The notes under the pieces: generated by a model | What the model was told of the DNA's origin: nothing | The model's database searches: none | Seen by the model: only the letters and a program-made list of their open reading frames with translations | In this document: positions 1 through 6,900 of the stretch, piece by piece | Position numbering within the stretch: position 1 is the stretch's first letter | How the letters are laid out: every line of letters begins with the position of its first letter | Program-made: the position numbers and the translations under genes | From: an uncultured Mitsuokella sp. | GTDB lineage: Bacteria; Bacillota; Negativicutes; Selenomonadales; Selenomonadaceae | DNA: 19,092 nt | Assembly: GCA_900770895.1 (NCBI GenBank) | Contig: CAAGMF010000019.1 | Coordinates: forward strand, 1-19,092 | Direction: 5' to 3'

Positions 1-170
1 ATTCCTTGATTGCGCCCCTTCACCGTCAGATAGCCCCGTCCCGCCCGCAGCCGCACGCGCACGGTGCGCTCCGGCACGGAGCAGAGATATCCTTGCGCGA
101 TGCGCTCGCCGTCTCCCGTCGGCCGCCAGCCCGGCTGCACGAGGAACTTCCTCTCGATTTCCTGTCCCAT
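1..170 (-). CDS. CYTH-domain protein, N-terminal part (cut by window edge)
   Basis: The first 56 residues are visible and begin MGQEIERKFLV, the hallmark ExExK start of the CYTH fold (class IV adenylate cyclase / thiamine and inorganic triphosphatases). They are followed by Q-G-Y-L and R-V-R-L-R segments and T-V-K-G, which in this family supply basic residues of the triphosphate tunnel. The start is an ATG at 168-170 with AGGAGA about 8 nt upstream on the minus strand. The gene is divergent from the lcp gene, with about 180 bp between them. In most bacteria such short CYTH proteins act as triphosphatases rather than cyclases, but the substrate cannot be told from this fragment. The family call is confident; the C-terminus lies outside the window. 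Confidence 0.85.
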   Translation of the reverse strand, partial: MGQEIERKFLVQPGWRPTGDGERIAQGYLCSVPERTVRVRLRAGRGYLTVKGRNQG

Positions 171-275
171 ATCATCGTCTCTCCTCTTGATATTAGTCTC
201 TGCCTAACAATTTTAACACAAATTTTTCAGTCAGGCGTGATATACTAGGCAGTATGCTGGCAGCCAATAAAAATA

Positions 276-304
276 TTGCCATTGCTGCGCTGTCAACGTA
301 TAAT
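276..304 (+). promoter_or_regulatory. Predicted sigma-70 promoter of the LCP gene
   Basis: TTGCCA at 276-281 and TATAAT at 299-304 are separated by 17 bp, a near-consensus housekeeping promoter. It would start transcription around position 311, giving a leader of about 40 nt before the TTG start at 352. No equally good promoter was found for the divergent CYTH gene. Confidence 0.65.
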
Positions 305-351
305 TAGGTTGTATACTCTAAAATTGATTGCAAAGAAAAGAAGGTATAAGT

Positions 352-1608
352 TTGGCCAGTTCCATTCCACCGCGACGTACCCGTACCAGCCATGCCCGCC
401 GCAAGAAGCGCCGCATATGGCCCTGGTTCCTGCTGTTTTTCTGTTTCGTACTGGCAGCCGTCGCCGGAGCCCTTTTTGCCTCATCGAGCCTGCTCGACAA
501 GCCGGCTGGCGATACAGCGAGCGATGGCCTGCTGAAGGTAAAGGACAAGACAACCATCATGATCATGGGCGTCGATGAGCGCGATGACGATGTCGGCCGC
601 TCCGATACACTGATGATCGCCACCATCGACCCGAAGAAAGACCAGGCCGCCCTGCTCTCGATCCCGCGCGACACCCGCGTGAAAATCAAGGGCCATGGCT
701 ATGACAAGATCAATGCCGCCTACGCCTACGGCGGACACAAGCTGACAGAGAGCACCGTCGAGGGCCTCCTCGGTGTCGATGTCGAGCACTACATCATGAT
801 AAACACGAAATCGTTCCAGAAGATCATCGACGCCATCGGCGGCATCGACATCGATGTCGAGAAGCGCATGTACTACGAAGACCCCTGGGACGATGATGGC
901 GGCCTCGTCATCAACCTGCGGCCCGGCATGCAGCATATGGATGGAAAGACGGCCATGACCTATGTGCGTTTCCGCGACGAGGAGGGCGACATCGGCCGTA
1001 TCAAGCGCCAGCAGAAATTCATGAAGGCCTGCATGGACAAGCTGGTCTCGCCGTCCATCATTCCGAAGCTGCCGACCGTCATCTCTGAGGTCATGGACTC
1101 CATAAAGACCGACCTCTCGATGCGCCAGCTGCTCGAATTCGCCGGCACGCTCAAGAGTGCCCAGAAGAACGGCCTCAAGACCGAGATGGTACCGGGCCGC
1201 CCGCTCTACATCGACGGCGTGAGCTACTGGATACCGAACATCTCCGAGCTGCGCACGACATTGGCCGAGACGCTCGGCATCCCGATGAATGCTGCCATAC
1301 GCAAGCACCTCGACTCCATCGCCAGCGAGTATGAGAATTCCATACCGTCCAACGCGACCGAGGTCCCGGCTAGCGACACCTCGATTGGCCGCTCTTCGAG
1401 CAGTCAGAGCACGCATAAGTCCGGCCTCAAGAGCAACAAGGACAGCGAATCCCGCTCGAACGAAAGCCGCAAGAGCACGCGCCGCTCGAGCGACAGCTCG
1501 ACGGGTACCGGTGATACTGGTGATACCGGCAGTACCCGGCAGCCGGCCAGCTCTGAGACTCAGAACGCAGCACCGAGCCGTGGCGGCAGCGTCGGCAAGT
1601 CACAATAA
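352..1608 (+). CDS. LytR-CpsA-Psr (LCP) family cell-wall ligase/transcription attenuator
   Basis: This is a protein of about 418 aa with an Arg/Lys-rich cytoplasmic start, one membrane segment (about residues 23-45) and an extracellular LCP domain. Family motifs are visible: IMGVDER then R-S-D-T-L-M (about 71-88), SIPRDTRV (about 103-110) and Y-V-R-F-R-D with D-I-G-R-I-K-R-Q-Q, which carry the Arg/Asp residues that bind the polyprenyl pyrophosphate. LCP enzymes transfer lipid-linked glycopolymers to the envelope. The last 80 or so residues are a Ser/Thr/Arg-rich low-complexity tail that includes TGTGDTGDTGS, probably a disordered cell-wall-spanning segment. I chose TTG at 352 because AAGAAGG lies 7 nt upstream; an earlier in-frame TTG at 328 has no ribosome site. 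The exact glycopolymer substrate is unknown. Confidence 0.88.
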   Translation: MASSIPPRRTRTSHARRKKRRIWPWFLLFFCFVLAAVAGALFASSSLLDKPAGDTASDGLLKVKDKTTIMIMGVDERDDDVGRSDTLMIATIDPKKDQAALLSIPRDTRVKIKGHGYDKINAAYAYGGHKLTESTVEGLLGVDVEHYIMINTKSFQKIIDAIGGIDIDVEKRMYYEDPWDDDGGLVINLRPGMQHMDGKTAMTYVRFRDEEGDIGRIKRQQKFMKACMDKLVSPSIIPKLPTVISEVMDSIKTDLSMRQLLEFAGTLKSAQKNGLKTEMVPGRPLYIDGVSYWIPNISELRTTLAETLGIPMNAAIRKHLDSIASEYENSIPSNATEVPASDTSIGRSSSSQSTHKSGLKSNKDSESRSNESRKSTRRSSDSSTGTGDTGDTGSTRQPASSETQNAAPSRGGSVGKSQ

Positions 1609-1631
1609 CGAACAACTATATGTATGAACTC

Positions 1632-1712
1632 AAAGCCAATCTTCCCCACAAAGAATCCCGCTCAGATATGACAGGTTGAGCGGGAGCGATCAGACAGGGT
1701 AAGATTGGCTTT
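1632..1712. promoter_or_regulatory. Nested inverted repeat between lcp and the rsmH paralogue
   Basis: The outer arms are 12 bp and perfect: AAAGCCAATCTT (1632-1643) with AAGATTGGCTTT (1701-1712), extended inward by CCC/GGG after one mismatch. An inner 9-bp perfect hairpin, TCCCGCTCA (1656-1664) with TGAGCGGGA (1677-1685), sits inside. The tail after the outer stem is only TTTGTTG, so it is a weak intrinsic terminator at best. It could end lcp transcripts, act as an attenuator for the downstream gene, or be a structured RNA. Confidence 0.6.
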
Positions 1713-1740
1713 GTTGACATCAGAAAGGACGAAGAATCGC

Positions 1741-2835
1741 ATGGATAAGGAAAAACAGCACCATCGCCGCCCGCACTACAGCGGCAAATACCCGCGCCAC
1801 TTTGCCGAAAAATACAAGGAACTCCAGCCCGAGAAATATCAGGACGAGATCGCCCATGTCATCGCCAAGGGCCATACGCCGGCCGGCATGCATATCCCCA
1901 TCATGGTACAGGAAATCCTCGGCATCCTGAAGATACAGCCCGGCGAGCACGGCTTCGATGCCACTCTGGGCTACGGTGGCCACACGCTGGCCATGCTGAA
2001 GGAGCTGCAGGGCCGCGGCCACCTCATCAGCGGCGATATCGACCCCATCGAGTCCGTAAAGACTGCAGCGCGCATCCGCGACAAAGGCTACGGCGAGGAC
2101 CTATGGGAGCTCCGGCATATGAATTTCTGCCAGATTGACGAGCTCACCGCCGAGGTCGGTCCTTTCGATTTCGTGCTGGCCGATCTCGGCGTCTCCTCCA
2201 TGCAGATCGACGATCCGCAGCGCGGCTTCACTTACCGCGCCGACGGTCCGCTCGACCTGCGGCTCGATCCCACGAGCGGGCTGTCGGCCGCCGAGCGCCT
2301 CGCCGCCATCGACCGCGATGAGCTCATCGGCCTCCTGGAGGCGAATGCCGACGAGCCCTATGCCGAGCCCATCGCCCGCCAGATCGTCAAGCAGCGCCGC
2401 CGCAGCCCCATCCGCACGACGCGCGAGCTGCACGAAGCCATCGCCACAGCTCTCGAGCGCGTCCCCCTGCCGGCCGAGCAGCAGGCCGAGGTCGGACACT
2501 CCTCGAAGCGCGAGGCTGCCGCCCGCCAGGACCTCATCCACAAGAGCAGTGCCCGCGTCTTCCAGGCCCTGCGCATCGATATCAACCACGAATACGAAGT
2601 CCTCTACGACTTCATGGAGAAACTCCCCTATGCCCTGGCCCCCGGCGGCCGCGCTGCCATCCTGACGTTCCACTCCGGTGAGGACCGCATCGTCAAAAAA
2701 GCCTTCAAGGCCTATAAGCAGCAGGGCCTCTACTCCGACATCGCCCGCGATGTCATCCGCCCGAGCCGCGAGGAATGCTACCGCAACAGCCGGGCCCACT
2801 CGACGAAGCTGCGCTGGGCCATCCGGGCCGAATGA
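1741..2835 (+). CDS. RsmH-type (MraW) SAM-dependent methyltransferase, second-paralogue type
   Basis: This 364-aa protein has the MraW/RsmH fold. Motif HIPIMVQEIL (51-60) precedes the SAM site DATLGYGGH (73-81). ADLGVSSMQ (147-155), RGFTYRADGPLDLR, the T-F-H-S-G-E-D-R-I-V-K motif and the C-terminal N-S-R-A-H-S-T-K-L-R block follow. RsmH methylates N4 of C1402 in 16S rRNA. Here about 50 basic residues precede the usual start of the domain (KYKELQPEKYQDEIAHVIAKG), and the gene is not in a division/cell-wall cluster. Both traits match the second RsmH paralogue found in many Firmicutes, so its target may not be C1402. I chose the ATG at 1741 because AAGGA lies 11 nt upstream; the in-frame TTG codons before it fall inside the inverted repeat. 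It converges on hflX with a 9-bp gap. Confidence 0.85.
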   Translation: MDKEKQHHRRPHYSGKYPRHFAEKYKELQPEKYQDEIAHVIAKGHTPAGMHIPIMVQEILGILKIQPGEHGFDATLGYGGHTLAMLKELQGRGHLISGDIDPIESVKTAARIRDKGYGEDLWELRHMNFCQIDELTAEVGPFDFVLADLGVSSMQIDDPQRGFTYRADGPLDLRLDPTSGLSAAERLAAIDRDELIGLLEANADEPYAEPIARQIVKQRRRSPIRTTRELHEAIATALERVPLPAEQQAEVGHSSKREAAARQDLIHKSSARVFQALRIDINHEYEVLYDFMEKLPYALAPGGRAAILTFHSGEDRIVKKAFKAYKQQGLYSDIARDVIRPSREECYRNSRAHSTKLRWAIRAE

Positions 2836-2844
2836 CCCTCCGTC

Positions 2845-4650
2845 TCATTGCTCAGCCTGATATGGCTCGAATCTTTCCTGCTGAGACTGCGGCAGCGTGA
2901 CGTGCACGAACGTGCCATCGGGACGGTACTCGGTTTGCCGCACGGCATCGAGGTCATGCAGCTCCGCCAGGACGCTGCCCTGATCGTATGGTATCAAAAG
3001 ATGCATCGTAACCTGCTGCTCTTTGAAGAAATGCTCGATCAGTGCCTCGAGCTCTGGCAGGTTCTCGCCGGTCTGCGCCGATACGCAGAGGCCCTCCCGC
3101 TCGTAGAGCATCGCGAGCCGCTGATCCTCCGAGGCGATGCGGTCGGATTTATTGAAAACGTAGATCATCGGCTTGTCATCGGCCTCGAGCTCGCGCAGGA
3201 CATCGAGCACGGCGGCAATCTGCTGCTCGTAGTTCTCGTTGCTGCTGTCGACGACATGCAGCAGGAGGTCCGCCTCCTGCACTTCCTCGAGTGTCGCACG
3301 GAATGCCTTGACGAGCGTATGCGGCAGCTTCTGAATGAAGCCGACGGTATCCGTCAGCAGGATCTCCTGCTTCTGTGGCAGCGTCAGATGACGCGTCGTC
3401 GTATCAAGCGTCGCGAACAGCTTGTCCTCGGCCAGTACGTCCGCCCCGGTCAGCTTGTTCAGCAGCGTCGATTTGCCAGCATTCGTATAGCCAACGAGCG
3501 CTACGAGCGGCAGGCGCGATTTGCGGCGCTGGCGCCGATGGAGCTGGCGGTTGCGCTGGACCGCATCGATCTGCTGCTCGAGCTCATGGATGCGGGCATA
3601 GATGCGCCGCCGGTCGACCTCGAGCTTCGTCTCGCCGGGGCCGCGGGTCCCGATGCCGCCGCCGAGCCGCGACAGCACGAGGCCCTGCCCGCCGAGCCGC
3701 GGTAGATTATACTGCAGCTGCGCCAGCTCAACCTGCAGCTTGCCCTCGCGCGTACGGGCCCGCTGCGCGAAGATATCCAGGATCAGGGCCGTACGATCGA
3801 TGACCTTCAGCCCGAGCATCTGCTCGAGATTGTGCTGCTGCGATGGTGTCAGCTCATCATCGAGGATCAGCAGCGTCGCATCGCGGTTCTGCGCCTCCAT
3901 CGCCAGCTCGCTGACTTTGCCACGCCCCAGGAAGAACGCGCCATCCGGTTTCTCGCGGCGCTGGATGAACGTCCCCACGACGACGGCGCCAGCCGTATCG
4001 GCCAGCCGCGCAAGCTCGGCCAGTGATTCTTCTGCCGGCCAGTCCGCCTTGCCGCAATCGAGGCCAGCCAGCAGCGCTCGCTCCGTATCGGGGGCTGTCT
4101 CCCGCGTCGTGCTGGCACAGAGCCGCTTGTTGATGGCCGTGACGAGTCCGGCGAAATCTATCTCGTGCAGGCTGCGCTCCGACAACGGCCCGACCTGGCT
4201 CAGCTGCTCCGTGCCATCATCAGCCAGCCCCCCCGTGAGGAAACCGATGCTGCCGATGATGCCCCCATGAGGCGCATCGCTAGTGGCGATAGCCACCATG
4301 CAGTCGAACCGCAGCTGCCGCAGCGAGGACAGGTCCGGCTCGCTGAGCCGCGGATCGCCACTCGGATGCGTATGAATGCACCGCAGCCCGGAGAGCCGCA
4401 GCTCCGACCGGCGCGACTTTACCTCCGGCAGATCCACGGTAGCCGTATCACCGACGGATACCTGCTGCACGCGTCCCTGACGGTTCAGATAGACCGCCAC
4501 CTCGCGCCCGAGCTGCTGCGTGATCGCGAGCATCGTTTCATCCAGCTCGCGCGTCGAGACCTGCCCCACCGGCACTGAGAGCTCATACAGTGCCTCGAGC
4601 TGTCGCAGCAGATGCTGCTTGATATTGCTTATCTCTCCATTAACCTGCAT
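2845..4650 (-). CDS. hflX: GTPase HflX, long form with RadC/JAB-like N-terminal domain
   Basis: This 601-aa protein has an N-terminal part (about 1-180), the HflX GTP-binding N-domain (about 215-320, with L-G-R-G-K and I-L-D-D-E-L-T-P-S-Q), a helical linker with S-R-L-G-G-G-I-G-T-R-G-P-G-E-T-K (about 327-342), and a G domain. G-domain motifs are GYTNAGKST (G1, 387-395), DTVG (G3, 434-437), NKSD (G4, 500-503) and SAQTG (G5, 524-528). HflX binds and splits stalled or stress-inactivated 70S ribosomes. Typical HflX is about 410-430 aa. The extra N-terminus carries HTHPSGDP (93-100) followed by S-E-P-D, strongly resembling the metal-site motif of RadC/JAB domains. The ATG start has a GAGGGTG ribosome site. 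It is divergent from gdhA. Confidence 0.93.
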   Translation of the reverse strand: MQVNGEISNIKQHLLRQLEALYELSVPVGQVSTRELDETMLAITQQLGREVAVYLNRQGRVQQVSVGDTATVDLPEVKSRRSELRLSGLRCIHTHPSGDPRLSEPDLSSLRQLRFDCMVAIATSDAPHGGIIGSIGFLTGGLADDGTEQLSQVGPLSERSLHEIDFAGLVTAINKRLCASTTRETAPDTERALLAGLDCGKADWPAEESLAELARLADTAGAVVVGTFIQRREKPDGAFFLGRGKVSELAMEAQNRDATLLILDDELTPSQQHNLEQMLGLKVIDRTALILDIFAQRARTREGKLQVELAQLQYNLPRLGGQGLVLSRLGGGIGTRGPGETKLEVDRRRIYARIHELEQQIDAVQRNRQLHRRQRRKSRLPLVALVGYTNAGKSTLLNKLTGADVLAEDKLFATLDTTTRHLTLPQKQEILLTDTVGFIQKLPHTLVKAFRATLEEVQEADLLLHVVDSSNENYEQQIAAVLDVLRELEADDKPMIYVFNKSDRIASEDQRLAMLYEREGLCVSAQTGENLPELEALIEHFFKEQQVTMHLLIPYDQGSVLAELHDLDAVRQTEYRPDGTFVHVTLPQSQQERFEPYQAEQ

Positions 4651-4740
4651 ATTACACCCTCATCATACAATAGCTTCAGCCTTTTTCAGACCTTCATCGG
4701 ATTTCGTCGTGTCCATTCACCGGATACGGCGTTTTTCTAT

Positions 4741-4770
4741 TTGTTATGTACTTTTTCCACAAAATATAGT
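4741..4770 (+). promoter_or_regulatory. Predicted gdhA promoter
   Basis: TTGTTA (4741-4746) and TATAGT (4765-4770) are 18 bp apart; an overlapping TATACT lies at 4770-4775. Transcription would begin near 4777, about 90 nt before the TTG start codon, so the palindrome at 4786-4813 would lie just inside the leader. Confidence 0.45.
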
Positions 4771-4785
4771 ATACTTTAGGTTGAC

Positions 4786-4813
4786 GCAATGTAGAACTAT
4801 AGTGCTACATTGC
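4786..4813. promoter_or_regulatory. Long palindrome in the gdhA leader (operator or hairpin)
   Basis: GCAATGTAG (4786-4794) and CTACATTGC (4805-4813) are perfect 9-bp arms. The 10-bp centre contains the palindrome ACTATAGT, so 26 of 28 positions are symmetric. It sits immediately downstream of the predicted gdhA start point. Such symmetry fits a dimeric repressor site; as RNA it would form a strong stem. Confidence 0.55.
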
Positions 4814-4864
4814 CGATGATACTAGCCGCTAAATCTATATTTCAACAAAAAAGGAGCGATTACC

Positions 4865-6214
4865 TTGTCAGACAGCAAAAAGTACATCCAGAGAATCCTG
4901 GAACTGGTAGCCCGGAAAGATCCCGGCCAGCCCCATTTCCTCGATACCGTTACCGAAGTGCTGAAGACTGTCGAGCCTGTCCTCGACCAGCATCCCGAAT
5001 ATGAGCAGCAGAAACTGCTCGAGCGTCTGGTAGAGCCGGAGCGCGTCATCATGTTCCGCGTCCCCTGGCAGGATGACAAGGGCGAGGTACAGATCAACCG
5101 TGGTTTCCGCGTCCAGATGAACAGCGCCATCGGCCCCTATAAGGGCGGCCTGCGCTTCCATCCGAGCGTCAATCTGGATATCCTGAAGTTCCTGGCCTTC
5201 GAGCAGGTATTCAAGAACGCCCTTACGGGACTCCCGATCGGCGGCGCCAAGGGCGGCTCGGATTTCGACCCGCATGGCAAATCGGATAACGAGGTCATGC
5301 ACTTCTGCCAGAGCTTCATGACCGAGCTCTACCGCCACATCGGACCGAACGTCGACGTCCCCGCAGGCGACATCGGTGTCGGCGGCCGCGAAATCGGCTA
5401 TCTGTTCGGCCAGTACAAGCGCATCCGCGACAGCTATGATGCCGGCGTACTGACCGGCAAACGCGTCGATTACTGGGGCTCGCTGGCCCGCACCGAGGCA
5501 ACTGGCTATGGCCTGCTCTACTTCGTAAAGAACATGCTCGACGCGAAAGGCATCAGCCTCAAGGACAAGGTCCTCGTCGTCTCCGGCGCCGGCAATGTGG
5601 CCCAGTACGCCATCGAGAAGGCCCAGAGCTTCGGAGCGAAAGTCGTGACCTGCTCCGACTCGAACGGCTACGTCTACGATCCGAACGGCATCGACCTCGA
5701 CGCCGTCAAAGAAATCAAGCAGGTTCGTCGCGGCCGCATAAAGGAATACGCCGCCACCCATCCGCAGGCCGAATATCACGAGGGTTGCAAGGGCGTCTGG
5801 ACCGTCAAATGCGATGTGGCCCTGCCCTGTGCCACCCAGGGCGAGATCGACCTGGAGAGCGCCAAAGCCCTCGTAGCCAACGGAGTCACGGCTGTCGGCG
5901 AAGGCGCGAACATGCCCTCGACGCTCGACGCCATCAGCTACTTCCAGGAGCACGGCATACTGTTCGCACCGGCCAAGGCTGCCAATGCCGGCGGCGTCGC
6001 CACCTCGGCCCTCGAGATGGCTCAGAATTCCGAGCGCCTGCAGTGGACGTTCGAGGAAGTCGACGAAAAGCTCCAGGGCATCATGAAGAACATCTATCAG
6101 TGCGCCAAGCAGAATGCCGAGAAATACTCGACGCCGGACGACCTGGTCGCCGGTGCCAACATCACGGCCTTCAGCAAAGTCGCCGAAGTAATGCTGGCCC
6201 AGGGACTCGTGTAA
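4865..6214 (+). CDS. gdhA: Glutamate dehydrogenase, NADP-type, hexameric
   Basis: This 449-aa protein has the usual length of the hexameric GDH-I family. It reversibly aminates 2-oxoglutarate to glutamate and is a main ammonium-assimilation route in anaerobes. The substrate site reads GPYKGGLRFHPS (90-101) with the Lys pair, then GGAKGGSDFDP (126-136) carrying the catalytic Lys, and VDVPAGDIGVGGREIGYL (163-180). The Rossmann motif is GAGNVAQYA (241-249). The second strand ends C-S-D-S-N-G, with Ser/Asp as in NADP-linked E. coli GdhA rather than the Gly-Pro of clostridial NAD enzymes, so NADP is inferred. The start is TTG at 4865 with AAGGAG 8 nt upstream. It appears to be a single-gene unit. 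Confidence 0.95.
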   Translation: MSDSKKYIQRILELVARKDPGQPHFLDTVTEVLKTVEPVLDQHPEYEQQKLLERLVEPERVIMFRVPWQDDKGEVQINRGFRVQMNSAIGPYKGGLRFHPSVNLDILKFLAFEQVFKNALTGLPIGGAKGGSDFDPHGKSDNEVMHFCQSFMTELYRHIGPNVDVPAGDIGVGGREIGYLFGQYKRIRDSYDAGVLTGKRVDYWGSLARTEATGYGLLYFVKNMLDAKGISLKDKVLVVSGAGNVAQYAIEKAQSFGAKVVTCSDSNGYVYDPNGIDLDAVKEIKQVRRGRIKEYAATHPQAEYHEGCKGVWTVKCDVALPCATQGEIDLESAKALVANGVTAVGEGANMPSTLDAISYFQEHGILFAPAKAANAGGVATSALEMAQNSERLQWTFEEVDEKLQGIMKNIYQCAKQNAEKYSTPDDLVAGANITAFSKVAEVMLAQGLV

Positions 6215-6261
6215 CACCGCGCCTCTGCGGAAATCCATGCATGACTACCAACGATACGGCA

Positions 6262-6498
6262 GCGGCAGGTATGGTTCCTTCATTCCGCTATTGTGGTTTG
6301 GCTAAAATAAAATTTTTCCCAGTTAATAGGTCCCTTGAAAGTACTTAAACGCGCTGCGCTTGAACGAAAGTACTTTCCGCGGGAATGCTTGATAGGGAAA
6401 AATTTGATTTCTTCACGCCAACCCACGACGCTCCATTCCGGAACCATACCTGCCGCGGTACTGTGTGCTTAAGCCTTCCAACATCGCATTTCGTTACA
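6262..6498. repeat. Large imperfect inverted-repeat element, copy A
   Basis: Positions 6262-6363 match 18991-19092 in 97 of 102 bases. The element is itself a long imperfect hairpin: the left arm from GGCAGGTATGGTTCC (6265-6279) reappears inverted on the right (the complement of GGAACCATACCTGCC, near 6440-6454). The arms run inward through a TTTTTCCC block and AAAGTACTT on both sides to a GC-rich centre near 6350-6370. The right end (6451-6498), read inverted, matches the left end of copy B and stops at TGTAACGAAA. Copy A seems to lack about 43 bp of its left outer end. It has no ORF that looks coding. It is probably a MITE-like or REP-like element, although a structured RNA cannot be excluded. 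It fills most of the gap between gdhA and the ferredoxin gene. Confidence 0.8.
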
Positions 6499-6516
6499 AC
6501 TCATCACATAAACCCC

Positions 6517-6554
6517 AAAGCCGCCCGCGAGGTATCATCCCCGCGGGCGGCTTT
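6517..6554 (-). terminator. Strong GC hairpin, probable terminator after the ferredoxin gene
   Basis: AAAGCCGCCCGCG (6517-6529) and CGCGGGCGGCTTT (6542-6554) are perfect 13-bp arms with a 12-nt loop. The hairpin lies 43 nt beyond the ferredoxin stop codon on the minus strand. The downstream tail is TTTGGGGTTT, a poor U-tract, but the symmetric AAAG...CTTT ends are typical of bidirectional terminators. Confidence 0.65.
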
Positions 6555-6596
6555 GCTGTGCTCATATCTACGTTGCAACAGAGTCGCGGCCTGCCA

Positions 6597-6776
6597 TCAG
6601 TCAGCCTTTGAGATTGCCGACACCGGGCAGTCATCGATTGCCTGCTCGATTGCCGCAGCCTCGCCCTCCGCATAAGCCTCAGCCGTGCCCTCATCCGTCA
6701 TCCGGAAAACATCCGGTGCCGTGGACGTGCACAATCCGCAACCAACACATACATCTTTATCTACTACAGCTTTCAT
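6597..6776 (-). CDS. Single-cluster [4Fe-4S] ferredoxin
   Basis: A 59-residue ferredoxin starting MKAVVDKDVCVGCGLC. It has CxxCxxC at residues 9-15 and a remote Cys-Pro (D-D-C-P-V-S-A-I) near the C-terminus, the four ligands used by monocluster ferredoxins of the Thermotoga/Desulfovibrio type. The additional Cys usually found three residues after the CxxCxxC motif (CxxCxxCxxxCP) is replaced by Ala here (T-S-T-A-P-D-V-F), so the disulfide seen in some relatives cannot form. It is a low-potential electron carrier in the cytoplasm. Two adjacent ATGs are possible (6779 and 6776); GGAGG lies 5 and 8 nt away respectively, so I prefer the second. It lies downstream of terC on the same strand but seems to have its own promoter. 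Confidence 0.9.
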   Translation of the reverse strand: MKAVVDKDVCVGCGLCTSTAPDVFRMTDEGTAEAYAEGEAAAIEQAIDDCPVSAISKAD

Positions 6777-6817
6777 CATTACCGCCTCCAAAAATATATC
6801 TACAACTTACAAGTAAA

Positions 6818-6861
6818 TATATACAACGAAACGGCAACCTTTTCTGTTGCAAATGCAACAG
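6818..6861 (-). promoter_or_regulatory. Ferredoxin promoter with activator-like palindrome
   Basis: On the minus strand a TATATA -10 hexamer (6823-6818) predicts a start near 6811. No recognisable -35 box precedes it. Instead there is a near-perfect palindrome of two 8-bp arms, CTGTTGCA and TGCAACAG with two bases between (6844-6861). Its centre is about 41.5 bp upstream of the predicted start, the classic position for a CRP/FNR-type class II activator. Confidence 0.45.
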
Positions 6862-6900
6862 TCAGAGCTTTTTCCAGAAAAAATATATTGCTAAAGCTAT

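Noticed and set aside
1500..1545. Short repeats encoding T-G-x-G-D-T-G in the LCP gene
   Set aside because: Low-complexity tail of the LCP protein; too few and too irregular to be a separate repeat feature.
4868..6238. 456-codon antisense frame over gdhA
   Set aside because: Shadow of a strongly conserved gene in G+C-rich DNA; no motif and no ribosome site of note.
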